Shown here piece by piece: positions 1-6,317 of a DNA stretch of 6,317 bases; position 1 is the stretch's first letter; each line of letters begins with the position of its first letter. A model generated the notes under the pieces. That model searched no databases. It saw only the letters and a list, made by a program, of their open reading frames with translations, and was not told the origin of the DNA. Source of the stretch: Bacillota bacterium (GTDB lineage Bacteria > Bacillota > Clostridia > Peptostreptococcales > Anaerovoracaceae). The DNA lies in the NCBI GenBank assembly GCA_017619985.1, contig JAFZRG010000139.1, positions 1 to 6,317 of the forward strand, given 5' to 3'. The translations under genes were made by a program, and so were the position numbers.

Positions 1-54
1 ACCGACGTGGAGAGCGGCGCGTTCGAGGACAGACTTATCAACAAGAATCCGTAA
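1..54 (+). CDS. purO: 3' end of probable stand-alone IMP cyclohydrolase (PurO type), truncated by window start
   Basis: Only the last 17 codons and a TAA stop (52-54) are visible, reading TDVESGAFEDRLINKNP. From memory of clostridial purine operons, this tail resembles the C-terminus of the PF07826-type IMP cyclohydrolase, which ends in a pattern like D-x-E-T-G...R-I-V-N-K-N. That enzyme closes the ring of FAICAR to give IMP, the last step of the pathway. Context supports the call: the next gene encodes a PurH lacking its own cyclohydrolase domain, so a separate cyclohydrolase is needed and typically sits just upstream. The gap to the next start codon is 24 bp, on the same strand, as expected in an operon. 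Seventeen residues are too few for a firm family assignment; another purine gene such as purN remains possible. Confidence 0.6.
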   Translation, partial: TDVESGAFEDRLINKNP

Positions 55-68
55 CGACAGGAATGCGT

Positions 69-74
69 GAGGTG
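69..74 (+). promoter_or_regulatory. Ribosome binding site that fixes the purH start
   Basis: GAGGTG lies 4 bases before the ATG at 79 (GAGG alone has a 6-base spacing), matching the anti-Shine-Dalgarno core. An in-frame GTG at 67 would open the frame 4 codons earlier (M-R-C-D before MKEFELKYG), but that GTG overlaps this ribosome binding site and has no comparable site of its own. The family's N-terminus also normally begins close to the ELKYGCNPNQ motif, so ATG 79 is preferred. Confidence 0.8.
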
Positions 75-78
75 CGAC

Positions 79-1263
79 ATGAAAGAATTTGAACTCAAAT
101 ACGGCTGTAACCCCAACCAGAAGCCCGCGAAGATCTACATGCACGACGGCGCGGAGCTGCCGATCGAGATCCTCTCCGGCCGCCCCGGCTATATCAACTT
201 TCTCGACGCCTTCAACTCCTGGCAGCTCGTCAAGGAACTGAAGGAAGCCACCGGCATGCCCTGCGCGGCGAGCTTCAAGCACGTCAGCCCCACCTCCGCC
301 GCCGTCGGCAAGAAACTTCCCGAAAAGCTGAAGAAGGCCTGCTTCGTCGACGACATCGAAGGCCTCGACGACTCCCCCATCGCCTGCGCCTACGCCAGAG
401 CCCGCGGCACCGACCGCATGTGCTCGTTCGGCGACTGGATCGCGCTGTCCGATACCTGCGACGAGACTACCGCAAAGATCATCAAGAGAGAGGTCTCCGA
501 CGGGGTCATCGCGCCGGGATACACCCCCGAAGCCCTGGCCATCCTCCAGGCGAAGCGCAAAGGTTCCTACAACGTCGTGCAGATGGACCCGGACTACGTG
601 CCCGATCCGCAGGAGACCAAGCAGGTCTTCGGCATCACGTTCGAACAGGGCCGCAACAACTTTAAGATCGACCGCGAACTGCTGTCGAACATCGTGACCG
701 CGAACAAGGACCTGCCCGACGAAGCCGCCATCGACCTCATCGTGGCGCTCATCACCCTGAAGTACACCCAGTCCAATTCCGTGTGCTTCGCGGTCGACGG
801 ACAGGCCATCGGCGTCGGCGCCGGCCAGCAGTCCCGCGTGCACTGCACGAGGCTCGCCGGAAGCAAGGCCGATACCTGGCTGCTCAGACAGTCCGACAGA
901 GTCCTGGATCTGCCGTTCAAGGAAGGCCTCGGCAGAGCGGACCGCGACAACGCGATCGACGGCTACATCAACCAGAACGAGCTGGACGTCTGCGCCGAAG
1001 GCAACTGGCAGAGATACTTCAGCGAGCAGCCCAAGCCCTTCACCAAGGAAGAGCAGCGCGCCTACCTCGATACGATCGACGGCATCGCCCTCGGTTCCGA
1101 CGCGTTCTTCCCCTTCGACGACAACATCGAGAGAGCCAAGCTCTCCGGCGTCAAATACATCGCAGAACCCGGCGGATCCGTCCGCGACGACCTCGTCATC
1201 GGCGCCTGCGACAAGTACGGCATGGTCATGGCCTTCACCGGCATGCGCCTGTTCCATCACTAG
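79..1263 (+). CDS. purH: AICAR formyltransferase (PurH transformylase domain only)
   Basis: The 394-residue product transfers a formyl group from 10-formyl-tetrahydrofolate to AICAR, giving FAICAR, the penultimate step to IMP in the cytosol. The start at 79 is chosen by ribosome binding site and N-terminal conservation. Family landmarks run through the whole protein: ELKYGCNPNQKPA (5-17), PGYINFLDAFNSWQLVKEL (36-54), the catalytic Lys-His pair K67-H68 in ASFKHVSP, SDGVIAPGYTPEAL (140-153), YTQSNSVC (229-236), GVGAGQQSRVHCTRLAG (245-261), SDAFFPF (340-346), EPGGSVRD (363-370) and the terminal RLFHH. The usual PurH is about 510-590 residues, with an N-terminal MGS-like IMP cyclohydrolase domain of about 200 residues. 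That domain is completely absent here: transformylase motifs begin at residue 5. Cyclization must therefore come from another protein, probably the gene ending at 54. At 72-73 the protein has Thr-Ser where many homologues have Ala-Gly after KHVSP. No frameshift is seen. Confidence 0.95.
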   Translation: MKEFELKYGCNPNQKPAKIYMHDGAELPIEILSGRPGYINFLDAFNSWQLVKELKEATGMPCAASFKHVSPTSAAVGKKLPEKLKKACFVDDIEGLDDSPIACAYARARGTDRMCSFGDWIALSDTCDETTAKIIKREVSDGVIAPGYTPEALAILQAKRKGSYNVVQMDPDYVPDPQETKQVFGITFEQGRNNFKIDRELLSNIVTANKDLPDEAAIDLIVALITLKYTQSNSVCFAVDGQAIGVGAGQQSRVHCTRLAGSKADTWLLRQSDRVLDLPFKEGLGRADRDNAIDGYINQNELDVCAEGNWQRYFSEQPKPFTKEEQRAYLDTIDGIALGSDAFFPFDDNIERAKLSGVKYIAEPGGSVRDDLVIGACDKYGMVMAFTGMRLFHH

Positions 1264-1267
1264 GAGG
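1262..1267 (+). promoter_or_regulatory. purD ribosome binding site overlapping the purH stop codon
   Basis: AGGAGG, a full Shine-Dalgarno core, uses the last two bases of the purH TAG stop (1261-1263) and lies 5 bases before the purD ATG at 1273. A ribosome terminating on purH would sit on this site, so translational coupling of purH and purD is plausible (inference). Confidence 0.85.
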
Positions 1268-1272
1268 ACACT

Positions 1273-2544
1273 ATGAAGATACTGGTCATCGGCGGCGGCG
1301 GGCGCGAGCACGCCATCATCAGGAAGATCAAGGAAAACCCGCAGGTCGAAGCCATCTATGCCCTGCCCGGCAACGGCGGCATCGCGATGGATGCGTTCTG
1401 CGTGGACGTCAAGGCGACCGATCTGGAAGGCATCAAAGAGTTCGTCAAAGGGCACCCGGTGGATTACGCCGTGGTCGCTCCGGACGATCCCCTCGTGCTC
1501 GGCTGTGTGGACATGCTGCAGGAGATGGGCATCCCCTGCTTCGGACCGGAAGCGAAAGCGGCCATCATCGAGGGCAGCAAGGTCTTTTCGAAGGACCTCA
1601 TGAAGAAATACGGCATCCCCACCGCGAAGTACGAAACGTTCGACGACATGTCCGCGGCGCTGGCCTACCTCGAACACGCCCCCATCCCGACTGTCGTCAA
1701 GGCGGACGGCCTGGCGCTGGGCAAGGGCGTCATCATCGCGCAGAGCACGGAAGAAGCCAAGGCTGCCGTCATTTCCATGATGCAGGACAAGCAGTTCGGC
1801 AAGAGCGGCGAGCGCATCGTCATCGAGGAGTTCCTGGAAGGCCCGGAGGTCTCCGTCCTGTCCTTTACGGACGGCAAGACGGTCGTTCCCATGGTCTCCG
1901 CCATGGATCACAAGCGCATCGGCGACGGCGACACCGGTCTGAACACCGGCGGCATGGGGACGGTCGCGCCGAACCCCTACTACACCGAAGAGATCGCGAA
2001 GCAGTGCATGGAAGAGATCTTCCTGCCGACCATCGCGGCCATGAACGCTGAAGGCCGCACGTTCAAGGGCTGCCTGTACTTCGGCCTCATGATCTGCAAG
2101 GACGGACCGAAGGTCATCGAGTACAACTGCCGCTTCGGTGACCCCGAGACGCAGGTGGTGCTCCCCCTGCTCGAAAGCGATCTGCTGACCGTGATGCAGG
2201 CCGTCACGAACGGCACGCTGGCCGAGACGGAAGTCAGGTTCAGCGACAAGAACGCCTGCTGCGTCATCCTGGCTTCGGAAGGCTACCCGGTCGCCTACAA
2301 AAAAGGCTTCCCCATCGACATCCCCGCGGACGTGCTGCCCTGCACCTACGTCGCGGGAGCGAAGAAGGAGATGGGCCAGCTCGTGACGTCCGGCGGACGC
2401 GTTCTGGGGGTCACGGCGGTGGAAGACACGCTGCCCCAGGCCATCGAAAAAGCCTACGCCATGGCGGAAAAGATCTGGTTCGAAGGCGCCTACAAGAGAT
2501 CTGACATCGGCGCCAGAGCGATGAAAGCATACAAGGAACAGTAA
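1273..2544 (+). CDS. purD: Phosphoribosylamine-glycine ligase (GAR synthetase)
   Basis: The product joins 5-phosphoribosylamine and glycine with ATP hydrolysis to make GAR, step 2 of de novo purine synthesis in the cytosol. At 423 residues it has the usual length of single-domain-set PurD, with no fusion to PurM or PurN. The N-domain opens with a glycine-rich loop, VIGGGGREHAI (5-15). The ATP-grasp region follows: GSKVFSKDLMKKYGIP (101-116), the nucleotide-binding VVKADGLALGKGV (141-153), EEFLEGPEVSVLSF (185-198), DHKRIGDGDTGLNTGGMG (212-229), and the metal and nucleotide site VIEYNCRFGDPETQ (281-294), in which E283 and N285 are the expected magnesium ligands. The C-terminal domain carries TSGGRVLGV (372-380) and YKRSDIGARA (407-416). 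ATG 1273 is supported by AGGAGG at 1262. The gene lies 9 bp after purH and 16 bp before purL, consistent with cotranscription. All key motifs are intact. Confidence 0.97.
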   Translation: MKILVIGGGGREHAIIRKIKENPQVEAIYALPGNGGIAMDAFCVDVKATDLEGIKEFVKGHPVDYAVVAPDDPLVLGCVDMLQEMGIPCFGPEAKAAIIEGSKVFSKDLMKKYGIPTAKYETFDDMSAALAYLEHAPIPTVVKADGLALGKGVIIAQSTEEAKAAVISMMQDKQFGKSGERIVIEEFLEGPEVSVLSFTDGKTVVPMVSAMDHKRIGDGDTGLNTGGMGTVAPNPYYTEEIAKQCMEEIFLPTIAAMNAEGRTFKGCLYFGLMICKDGPKVIEYNCRFGDPETQVVLPLLESDLLTVMQAVTNGTLAETEVRFSDKNACCVILASEGYPVAYKKGFPIDIPADVLPCTYVAGAKKEMGQLVTSGGRVLGVTAVEDTLPQAIEKAYAMAEKIWFEGAYKRSDIGARAMKAYKEQ

Positions 2545-2545
2545 C

Positions 2546-2550
2546 GGAGG
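2546..2550 (+). promoter_or_regulatory. purL ribosome binding site
   Basis: GGAGG begins one base after the purD TAA (2542-2544) and sits 10 bases before the purL ATG at 2561. This spacing is slightly long but workable. No other in-frame start lies between the site and 2561, and the N-terminus starting MVYRVYVEKKPG fits the PurS-like beginning of the family. Confidence 0.75.
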
Positions 2551-2560
2551 AACAGAAAGT

Positions 2561-5500
2561 ATGGTTTACAGAGTTTATGTGGAAAAGAAACCCGGATTCG
2601 ATCTGGAAGCGAAGAGCACGCTGGCGGATCTGAAGTCGAACCTGGGGATCGAAGCGCTGAAAGACGTGCGGATGTTCAACCGCTACGACGCGGAGAACAT
2701 GTCGAAGGAACAGTTCGACTACGCCGTGAAATACGTCTTCTCCGAACCGCAGATGGATATCGCGGTCGAGATGCCCGATTTCGGCGACGCGAAGGTCTTC
2801 GCGGTGGAATTCCTGCCCGGCCAGTTCGACCAGAGAGCCGACTCCGCCGCGCAGTGCATCCAGCTCATCTTCCAGGGGGAGCGTCCCCTCACCCGCTCCG
2901 CGAGAGTCTACGCGCTCTACGGTGATCTGACCGACGCGGACATCGCGGCGGTCAAGAAATACGTCATCAATCCGGTCGAAGCCAGAGAAGCGGCCGCGGA
3001 AAAGCCGGAGACACTTGTCGTCAACTACGACATCCCCACGGAAGTCGCGACGGTGGAAGGCTTCATCGACATGACCGACGAAGACCTGGCCGCATACATC
3101 AAGGCCAACGGTCTCGCCATGGACGAAGCGGATCTCGCGATGGTGCGCAACTATTTCGCGTCCGAGCACCGCGATCCGACCATCACCGAGGTCAAGATGA
3201 TCGACACCTACTGGTCCGATCACTGCAGACATACGACGTTCAACACCGTCATCGACAGCGTGAAGTTCGAGGACGAACTGCTGCAGAACGCCTGGAACGA
3301 CTACATCAACACCCGCAAGTTCCTGAACCGCACGAAGCCGATCTGCCTGATGGATCTGGCCACGATCGCGGTCAAGCAGCTCAAGAGCGAAGGCAAGATG
3401 GACAAGCTGGACGAATCCGACGAGATCAACGCCTGCACCATCAAGATCACCGTGAACATCAACGGGAAAGAAGAACCGTGGCTCCTCCTCTTCAAGAACG
3501 AGACGCACAACCACCCGACGGAGATCGAGCCGTTCGGCGGCGCGGCCACCTGCATCGGCGGCTGCATCCGTGACCCGCTCTCCGGCCGCGCTTACGTTTA
3601 CGCGGCGATGAGAGTCAGCGGCGCGGCGGATCCGACGAAGCCGATCAGCGAAGCGCTCCCGGGCAAGATCCCCCAGAAGCAGCTGACCCAGACCGCAGCC
3701 GCGGGCAACTCCTCCTACGGCAATCAGATCGGTCTGCCCGCCGGCATCGTGGAAGAGATCTACCACCCCGGCTACGTAGCCAAGAGGATGGAACTCGGCG
3801 CGGTCATCGCGGCGGCTCCGCAGGAGAACGTCCGCAGAGAAGTGCCCGCCCCCGGCGACAGAGTCATCCTGCTCGGCGGCGGCACGGGACGCGACGGCAT
3901 CGGCGGCGCGACCGGTTCGTCCAAGGCGCACGACGTGCACTCCGTCGAGACCTGCGGCGCGGAAGTCCAGAAGGGCAACGCGCCTGAAGAAAGAAAGATG
4001 CAGAGACTGTTCCGCAACGGCGAAGCGACCCGCATGATCAAGCGCTGCAACGACTTCGGCGCGGGCGGCGTTTCCGTTGCGATCGGCGAACTCGCGGACG
4101 GCCTGGACATCGACCTGAACCTCGTTCCCAAGAAATACGAAGGTCTGGACGGCACCGAACTGGCCATCTCCGAATCCCAGGAGAGAATGGCCTGCGTCGT
4201 AGCCGAAAAGGACGTCGAACGGTTCCTCGAGCTGGCGGCGGAAGAGAACCTGAACGCCGTGCCTGTTGCAAAAGTCACCGATACGAACCGCCTCGTGATG
4301 CACTGGAACGGCAAGACCATCGTGGACATCTCCCGCACGTTCCTGAACACGAACGGCGCGGACAAGCACATCACCGTCGCGCCTGCACCCGCGGTCTGGG
4401 ACGAAGAACTGGTCGAAGGCGGCTTCACCGAAAACCTGAAGAAGGTCGCCGGCGATCTGAATTCCTGCTCGCGCAGAGGCCTCGTCGAACGCTTCGACTC
4501 CAACGTCGGCGCGGCGACGGTCCTGTCCCCGTTCGGCGGCAAGTATCAGCGCACACCGATCCAGGCGATGGTCCATAAGATCTCCGTCGAAAAGGACGAT
4601 ACCGACACCTGCTCCCTGATGGCCTTCGGCTTCAACCCGTTCATCTCCAGCAGCAGCCCGTACCACGGCGCGTATCTGGCGGTCGTGGAATCCTGCGCCA
4701 AGCTGGTCGCGGCAGGCGCGGAATTCAAGGACGTCTACCTCTCCATGCAGGAATTCTTCGAGAAGCTCGGCAGAGACCCGAAGCGCTGGGGCAAGCCCCT
4801 GGCCGCCCTGCTCGGCGCGTTCGAGGCCCAGATGGCCCTCGGCGTCGGCGCCATCGGCGGCAAGGACTCCATGAGCGGCACGTTCGAAAATCTCGACGTT
4901 CCTCCCACGCTGGTCTGCTTCGCGGTGACCACGGACAAGGTCGATCACATCACCGGCAACGAGTTCAAGGCGCCCGGCCATAAGGTAGTCTGGATCCGTC
5001 CCGAACTGAACGAAGCGGGCCTGCCCACCGGCGAATCCTTGCTGAAGATCTTCGGCGAGATCACCGAACTGCTGAGATCCGGCAAGGCCTGCACGGTCTA
5101 CACGCCCGGCATGGGCGGCGCCGCGGCAGCGGTCATGAAGATGGCCTTCGGCAACAAGGTCGGCTTCTCCTACGCGGACGACCTCGACCTGCAGGATGTC
5201 TTCGCGACGTCATACGGCTCCTTCATCGTCGAGATGGCGGACGGTTACTGCGAGAAGTGCGCGGCCAAGGTAGCGCCGGAGAGCGTGCTGCTCGGCGTCA
5301 CGACGGACGACGGCAAGTTCACCGCGGGCGAAGAGAGTATCTCCATCGACGACATCGCGGAGATCTACGAGAGCAAGCTCGAAGACGTCTTCCCCTGCAA
5401 CATCCCGACCGAGAAGGACGCTCCCATCGAGACCTTCACGTCTGACAAGAAATGCACTGCGGCGCCTGCCATTAAGGTCGCGAAGCCCCGCGTGCTCATC

Positions 5501-6283
5501 CCGGCCTTCCCGGGCACGAACAGCGAATACGACTCCGCCAAGTACTCCGAAGAGGCCGGTGCCGAAGCGAAGATCTGCGTCATCCGCAACCTGACGCCGG
5601 ACGATATCCGCAGATCCGTCGAAGAGATGGCTGAGGAGATCCGCAAGAGCCAGATGATCTTCATCCCGGGCGGCTTCTCCGGCGGCGACGAACCCGACGG
5701 CTCCGGCAAGTTCATCACCGCGTTCTTCCGCAACGCGGCCATCAAGGAAGCGGTCACCGAACTGCTCGAGAAGAGAGACGGCCTGATGCTGGGCGTCTGC
5801 AACGGCTTCCAGGCGCTGGTCAAGCTGGGCCTCGTGCCCTACGGCAGGATCATCGACACCGATGAGAACTGCCCGACGGTCACGTTCAACAAGATCGGCC
5901 GCCTGCAGAGCAAGATCGTGCGCACCCGCGTTTCCTCCGCCATGTCCCCGTGGCTGGCGAAGACTAAGCCCGGCGACGTCTACAACGTGGCGATCTCCCA
6001 CGGCGAAGGACGCTTCTACGCGAGCGACGAGCTGATCCACCAGCTGGCCGCGAACGGACAGATCGCGATGCAGTACGTCGGCCTCGACGGCGTACCTTCC
6101 ATGAGCGTGGACGTGACCCCGAACGGTTCCGCATACGCCATCGAAGGCATCACCTCCCCCGACGGCCGCGTGTTCGGCAAGATGGGCCATATCGAACGCT
6201 ACAGCAAGGGCATCTTCCGCAACATCCCGGGCAACTACGACCCGAAGCTGATGGAAGCTGCTGTGGAATATTTCACGAAGTAA
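2561..6283 (+). CDS. purL: Phosphoribosylformylglycinamidine synthase, single-chain (synthetase plus glutaminase)
   Basis: The 1240-residue enzyme converts FGAR, glutamine and ATP to FGAM, step 4 of the pathway. It is the fused form, so no separate PurS or PurQ is needed; it resembles the clade found in Clostridia and bifidobacteria more than the roughly 1295-residue proteobacterial form (recall, not computed). Order of parts: a PurS-like N-terminal region (about 1-150); a linker; the synthetase signature DTYWSDHCRHTTF (215-227); FKNETHNHPTEIEPFGGAA (311-329); and the first AIRS-like half, with GGATGSSKAHDVHS (448-461) and FGAGGVSVAIGELADGLDID (499-518). The second half includes LSPFGGKYQRTP (655-666), GAIGGKDSMSGTF (763-775) and TPGMGGAAAAVM (848-859). 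A linker lies at about 935-975. The class I glutaminase domain (about 976-1240) has PAFPGTNSEYD (981-991), IPGGFSGGDE (1035-1044), nucleophile C1080 in GVCNGFQ, SHGEGRF (1146-1152), and the H1210/E1212 pair in GHIER. All three triad residues are present and the frame is uninterrupted. It is probably the last gene of the operon. Confidence 0.97.
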   Translation: MVYRVYVEKKPGFDLEAKSTLADLKSNLGIEALKDVRMFNRYDAENMSKEQFDYAVKYVFSEPQMDIAVEMPDFGDAKVFAVEFLPGQFDQRADSAAQCIQLIFQGERPLTRSARVYALYGDLTDADIAAVKKYVINPVEAREAAAEKPETLVVNYDIPTEVATVEGFIDMTDEDLAAYIKANGLAMDEADLAMVRNYFASEHRDPTITEVKMIDTYWSDHCRHTTFNTVIDSVKFEDELLQNAWNDYINTRKFLNRTKPICLMDLATIAVKQLKSEGKMDKLDESDEINACTIKITVNINGKEEPWLLLFKNETHNHPTEIEPFGGAATCIGGCIRDPLSGRAYVYAAMRVSGAADPTKPISEALPGKIPQKQLTQTAAAGNSSYGNQIGLPAGIVEEIYHPGYVAKRMELGAVIAAAPQENVRREVPAPGDRVILLGGGTGRDGIGGATGSSKAHDVHSVETCGAEVQKGNAPEERKMQRLFRNGEATRMIKRCNDFGAGGVSVAIGELADGLDIDLNLVPKKYEGLDGTELAISESQERMACVVAEKDVERFLELAAEENLNAVPVAKVTDTNRLVMHWNGKTIVDISRTFLNTNGADKHITVAPAPAVWDEELVEGGFTENLKKVAGDLNSCSRRGLVERFDSNVGAATVLSPFGGKYQRTPIQAMVHKISVEKDDTDTCSLMAFGFNPFISSSSPYHGAYLAVVESCAKLVAAGAEFKDVYLSMQEFFEKLGRDPKRWGKPLAALLGAFEAQMALGVGAIGGKDSMSGTFENLDVPPTLVCFAVTTDKVDHITGNEFKAPGHKVVWIRPELNEAGLPTGESLLKIFGEITELLRSGKACTVYTPGMGGAAAAVMKMAFGNKVGFSYADDLDLQDVFATSYGSFIVEMADGYCEKCAAKVAPESVLLGVTTDDGKFTAGEESISIDDIAEIYESKLEDVFPCNIPTEKDAPIETFTSDKKCTAAPAIKVAKPRVLIPAFPGTNSEYDSAKYSEEAGAEAKICVIRNLTPDDIRRSVEEMAEEIRKSQMIFIPGGFSGGDEPDGSGKFITAFFRNAAIKEAVTELLEKRDGLMLGVCNGFQALVKLGLVPYGRIIDTDENCPTVTFNKIGRLQSKIVRTRVSSAMSPWLAKTKPGDVYNVAISHGEGRFYASDELIHQLAANGQIAMQYVGLDGVPSMSVDVTPNGSAYAIEGITSPDGRVFGKMGHIERYSKGIFRNIPGNYDPKLMEAAVEYFTK

Positions 6284-6304
6284 GCTGAAACAAACGCAAA
6301 ACAA

Positions 6305-6317
6305 GACCCCGCAGGAT
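6305..6317 (+). terminator. Possible 5' arm of a rho-independent terminator, cut by the window end
   Basis: After the purL stop the sequence turns A-rich (CAAACGCAAAACAA, 6291-6304) and then runs into the GC-rich stretch GACCCCGCAGGAT at the very end. An A-tract followed by such an arm is the usual left half of a bidirectional stem-loop terminator. The loop, the complementary arm (expected to read like TCCTGCGGGGTC) and a T-run would lie beyond the window, so this is a guess from one half only. Confidence 0.3.

Larger units (their letters stand above)
1..6283 (+). other. Segment of a de novo purine biosynthesis operon (purO-purH'-purD-purL)
   Basis: Four consecutive same-strand genes of one pathway are separated by only 24, 9 and 16 bp, each internal gene preceded by a Shine-Dalgarno sequence. 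None of the gaps can hold a promoter, a terminator or a purine riboswitch, so the promoter and any leader control must lie upstream of base 1. The order and composition (stand-alone cyclohydrolase, transformylase-only PurH, fused PurL) resemble purine clusters of Lachnospiraceae-type Clostridia. That comparison comes from recalled family knowledge, not from an alignment. Confidence 0.85.

Noticed and set aside
67..78. GTG start giving a 398-residue PurH
   Set aside because: The GTG overlaps the GAGGTG ribosome binding site that serves ATG 79, and the four extra residues (M-R-C-D) do not look like part of the family N-terminus.
63..92. ATG at 63 opening a nine-codon reading frame ahead of purH, a possible leader peptide
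   Set aside because: It overlaps the purH ribosome binding site and start in another frame. It shows no codon repetition or stem-loop suggesting attenuation, and it lies inside an operon where such control is unlikely.
783..2051. 422-codon + strand frame spanning the purH-purD junction
   Set aside because: It is an out-of-frame reading of both genes, dominated by Arg, His and Gly, with no motif or plausible start signal.
2545..2560. Possible internal promoter or riboswitch between purD and purL
   Set aside because: Only 16 bases separate the genes, filled by the ribosome binding site; there is no room for an aptamer or for -35 and -10 boxes outside coding sequence.
3772..4542. 256-codon minus-strand frame inside purL
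   Set aside because: Ser/Pro/Arg/Ala-rich shadow of the purL coding sequence with no recognisable domain.
2411..4981. 856-codon open frame on the minus strand, antisense to the end of purD and much of purL
   Set aside because: It runs opposite to two intact, well-recognised genes and crosses their junction. The product is a monotonous Arg/Asp/Val/Ala/Gly-rich chain without a recognisable domain. Long antisense frames are expected where third codon positions are mostly G or C.
5210..6304. 364-codon open frame on the minus strand, antisense to the 3' part of purL
   Set aside because: The composition is the same low-information type (RDVAEDALAVAFDMAHLAEH and similar), it has no family motifs, and it lies fully opposite the conserved PurL glutaminase domain.
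1..6317. Search for CRISPR repeats, insertion sequence ends, tRNA or rRNA genes and hidden defence-type systems
   Set aside because: Nearly all bases are within four conserved purine genes. I saw no direct repeat arrays, terminal inverted repeats, RNA gene landmarks or unexplained coding region.

Overview
The window is an ordinary-looking, tightly packed stretch of a de novo purine (IMP) biosynthesis operon, all on the + strand. The order is: the 3' end of a probable stand-alone IMP cyclohydrolase (PurO type), a PurH that consists only of the AICAR transformylase domain, PurD (GAR synthetase), and a single-chain PurL (FGAM synthase with a fused glutaminase domain). The intergenic gaps are 24, 9 and 16 bp. 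Each internal gene has its own Shine-Dalgarno sequence, and no promoter or riboswitch fits between the genes. The last 34 bases follow the purL stop and may hold the first arm of a terminator cut off by the window edge.

The organism is most likely a GC-rich member of the Clostridia (Lachnospiraceae-like). The reasons are the combination of a split transformylase/cyclohydrolase pair with a one-piece PurL of about 1240 residues instead of PurS/PurQ/PurL, the gene order, and strong AGGAGG-type ribosome binding sites. DNA is GC-rich (roughly 60% by eye), with C or G favoured at third codon positions, yet AGA is a common arginine codon beside CGC. That argues against Bifidobacterium and other actinobacteria. 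The taxonomic call is an inference.

In the pathway, PurD performs step 2 (phosphoribosylamine to GAR) and PurL performs step 4 (FGAR to FGAM). The PurH-type transformylase performs the penultimate step (AICAR to FAICAR), and the upstream partial gene would perform the last one (FAICAR ring closure to IMP). PurF, PurN, PurM, PurE, PurC and PurB are not in view.

I found no mobile element, RNA gene, CRISPR array or undescribed system. The most noteworthy point is the split and replacement of the usual bifunctional PurH. The long open frames on the minus strand and in the alternative + frame are by-products of GC-rich coding sequence.
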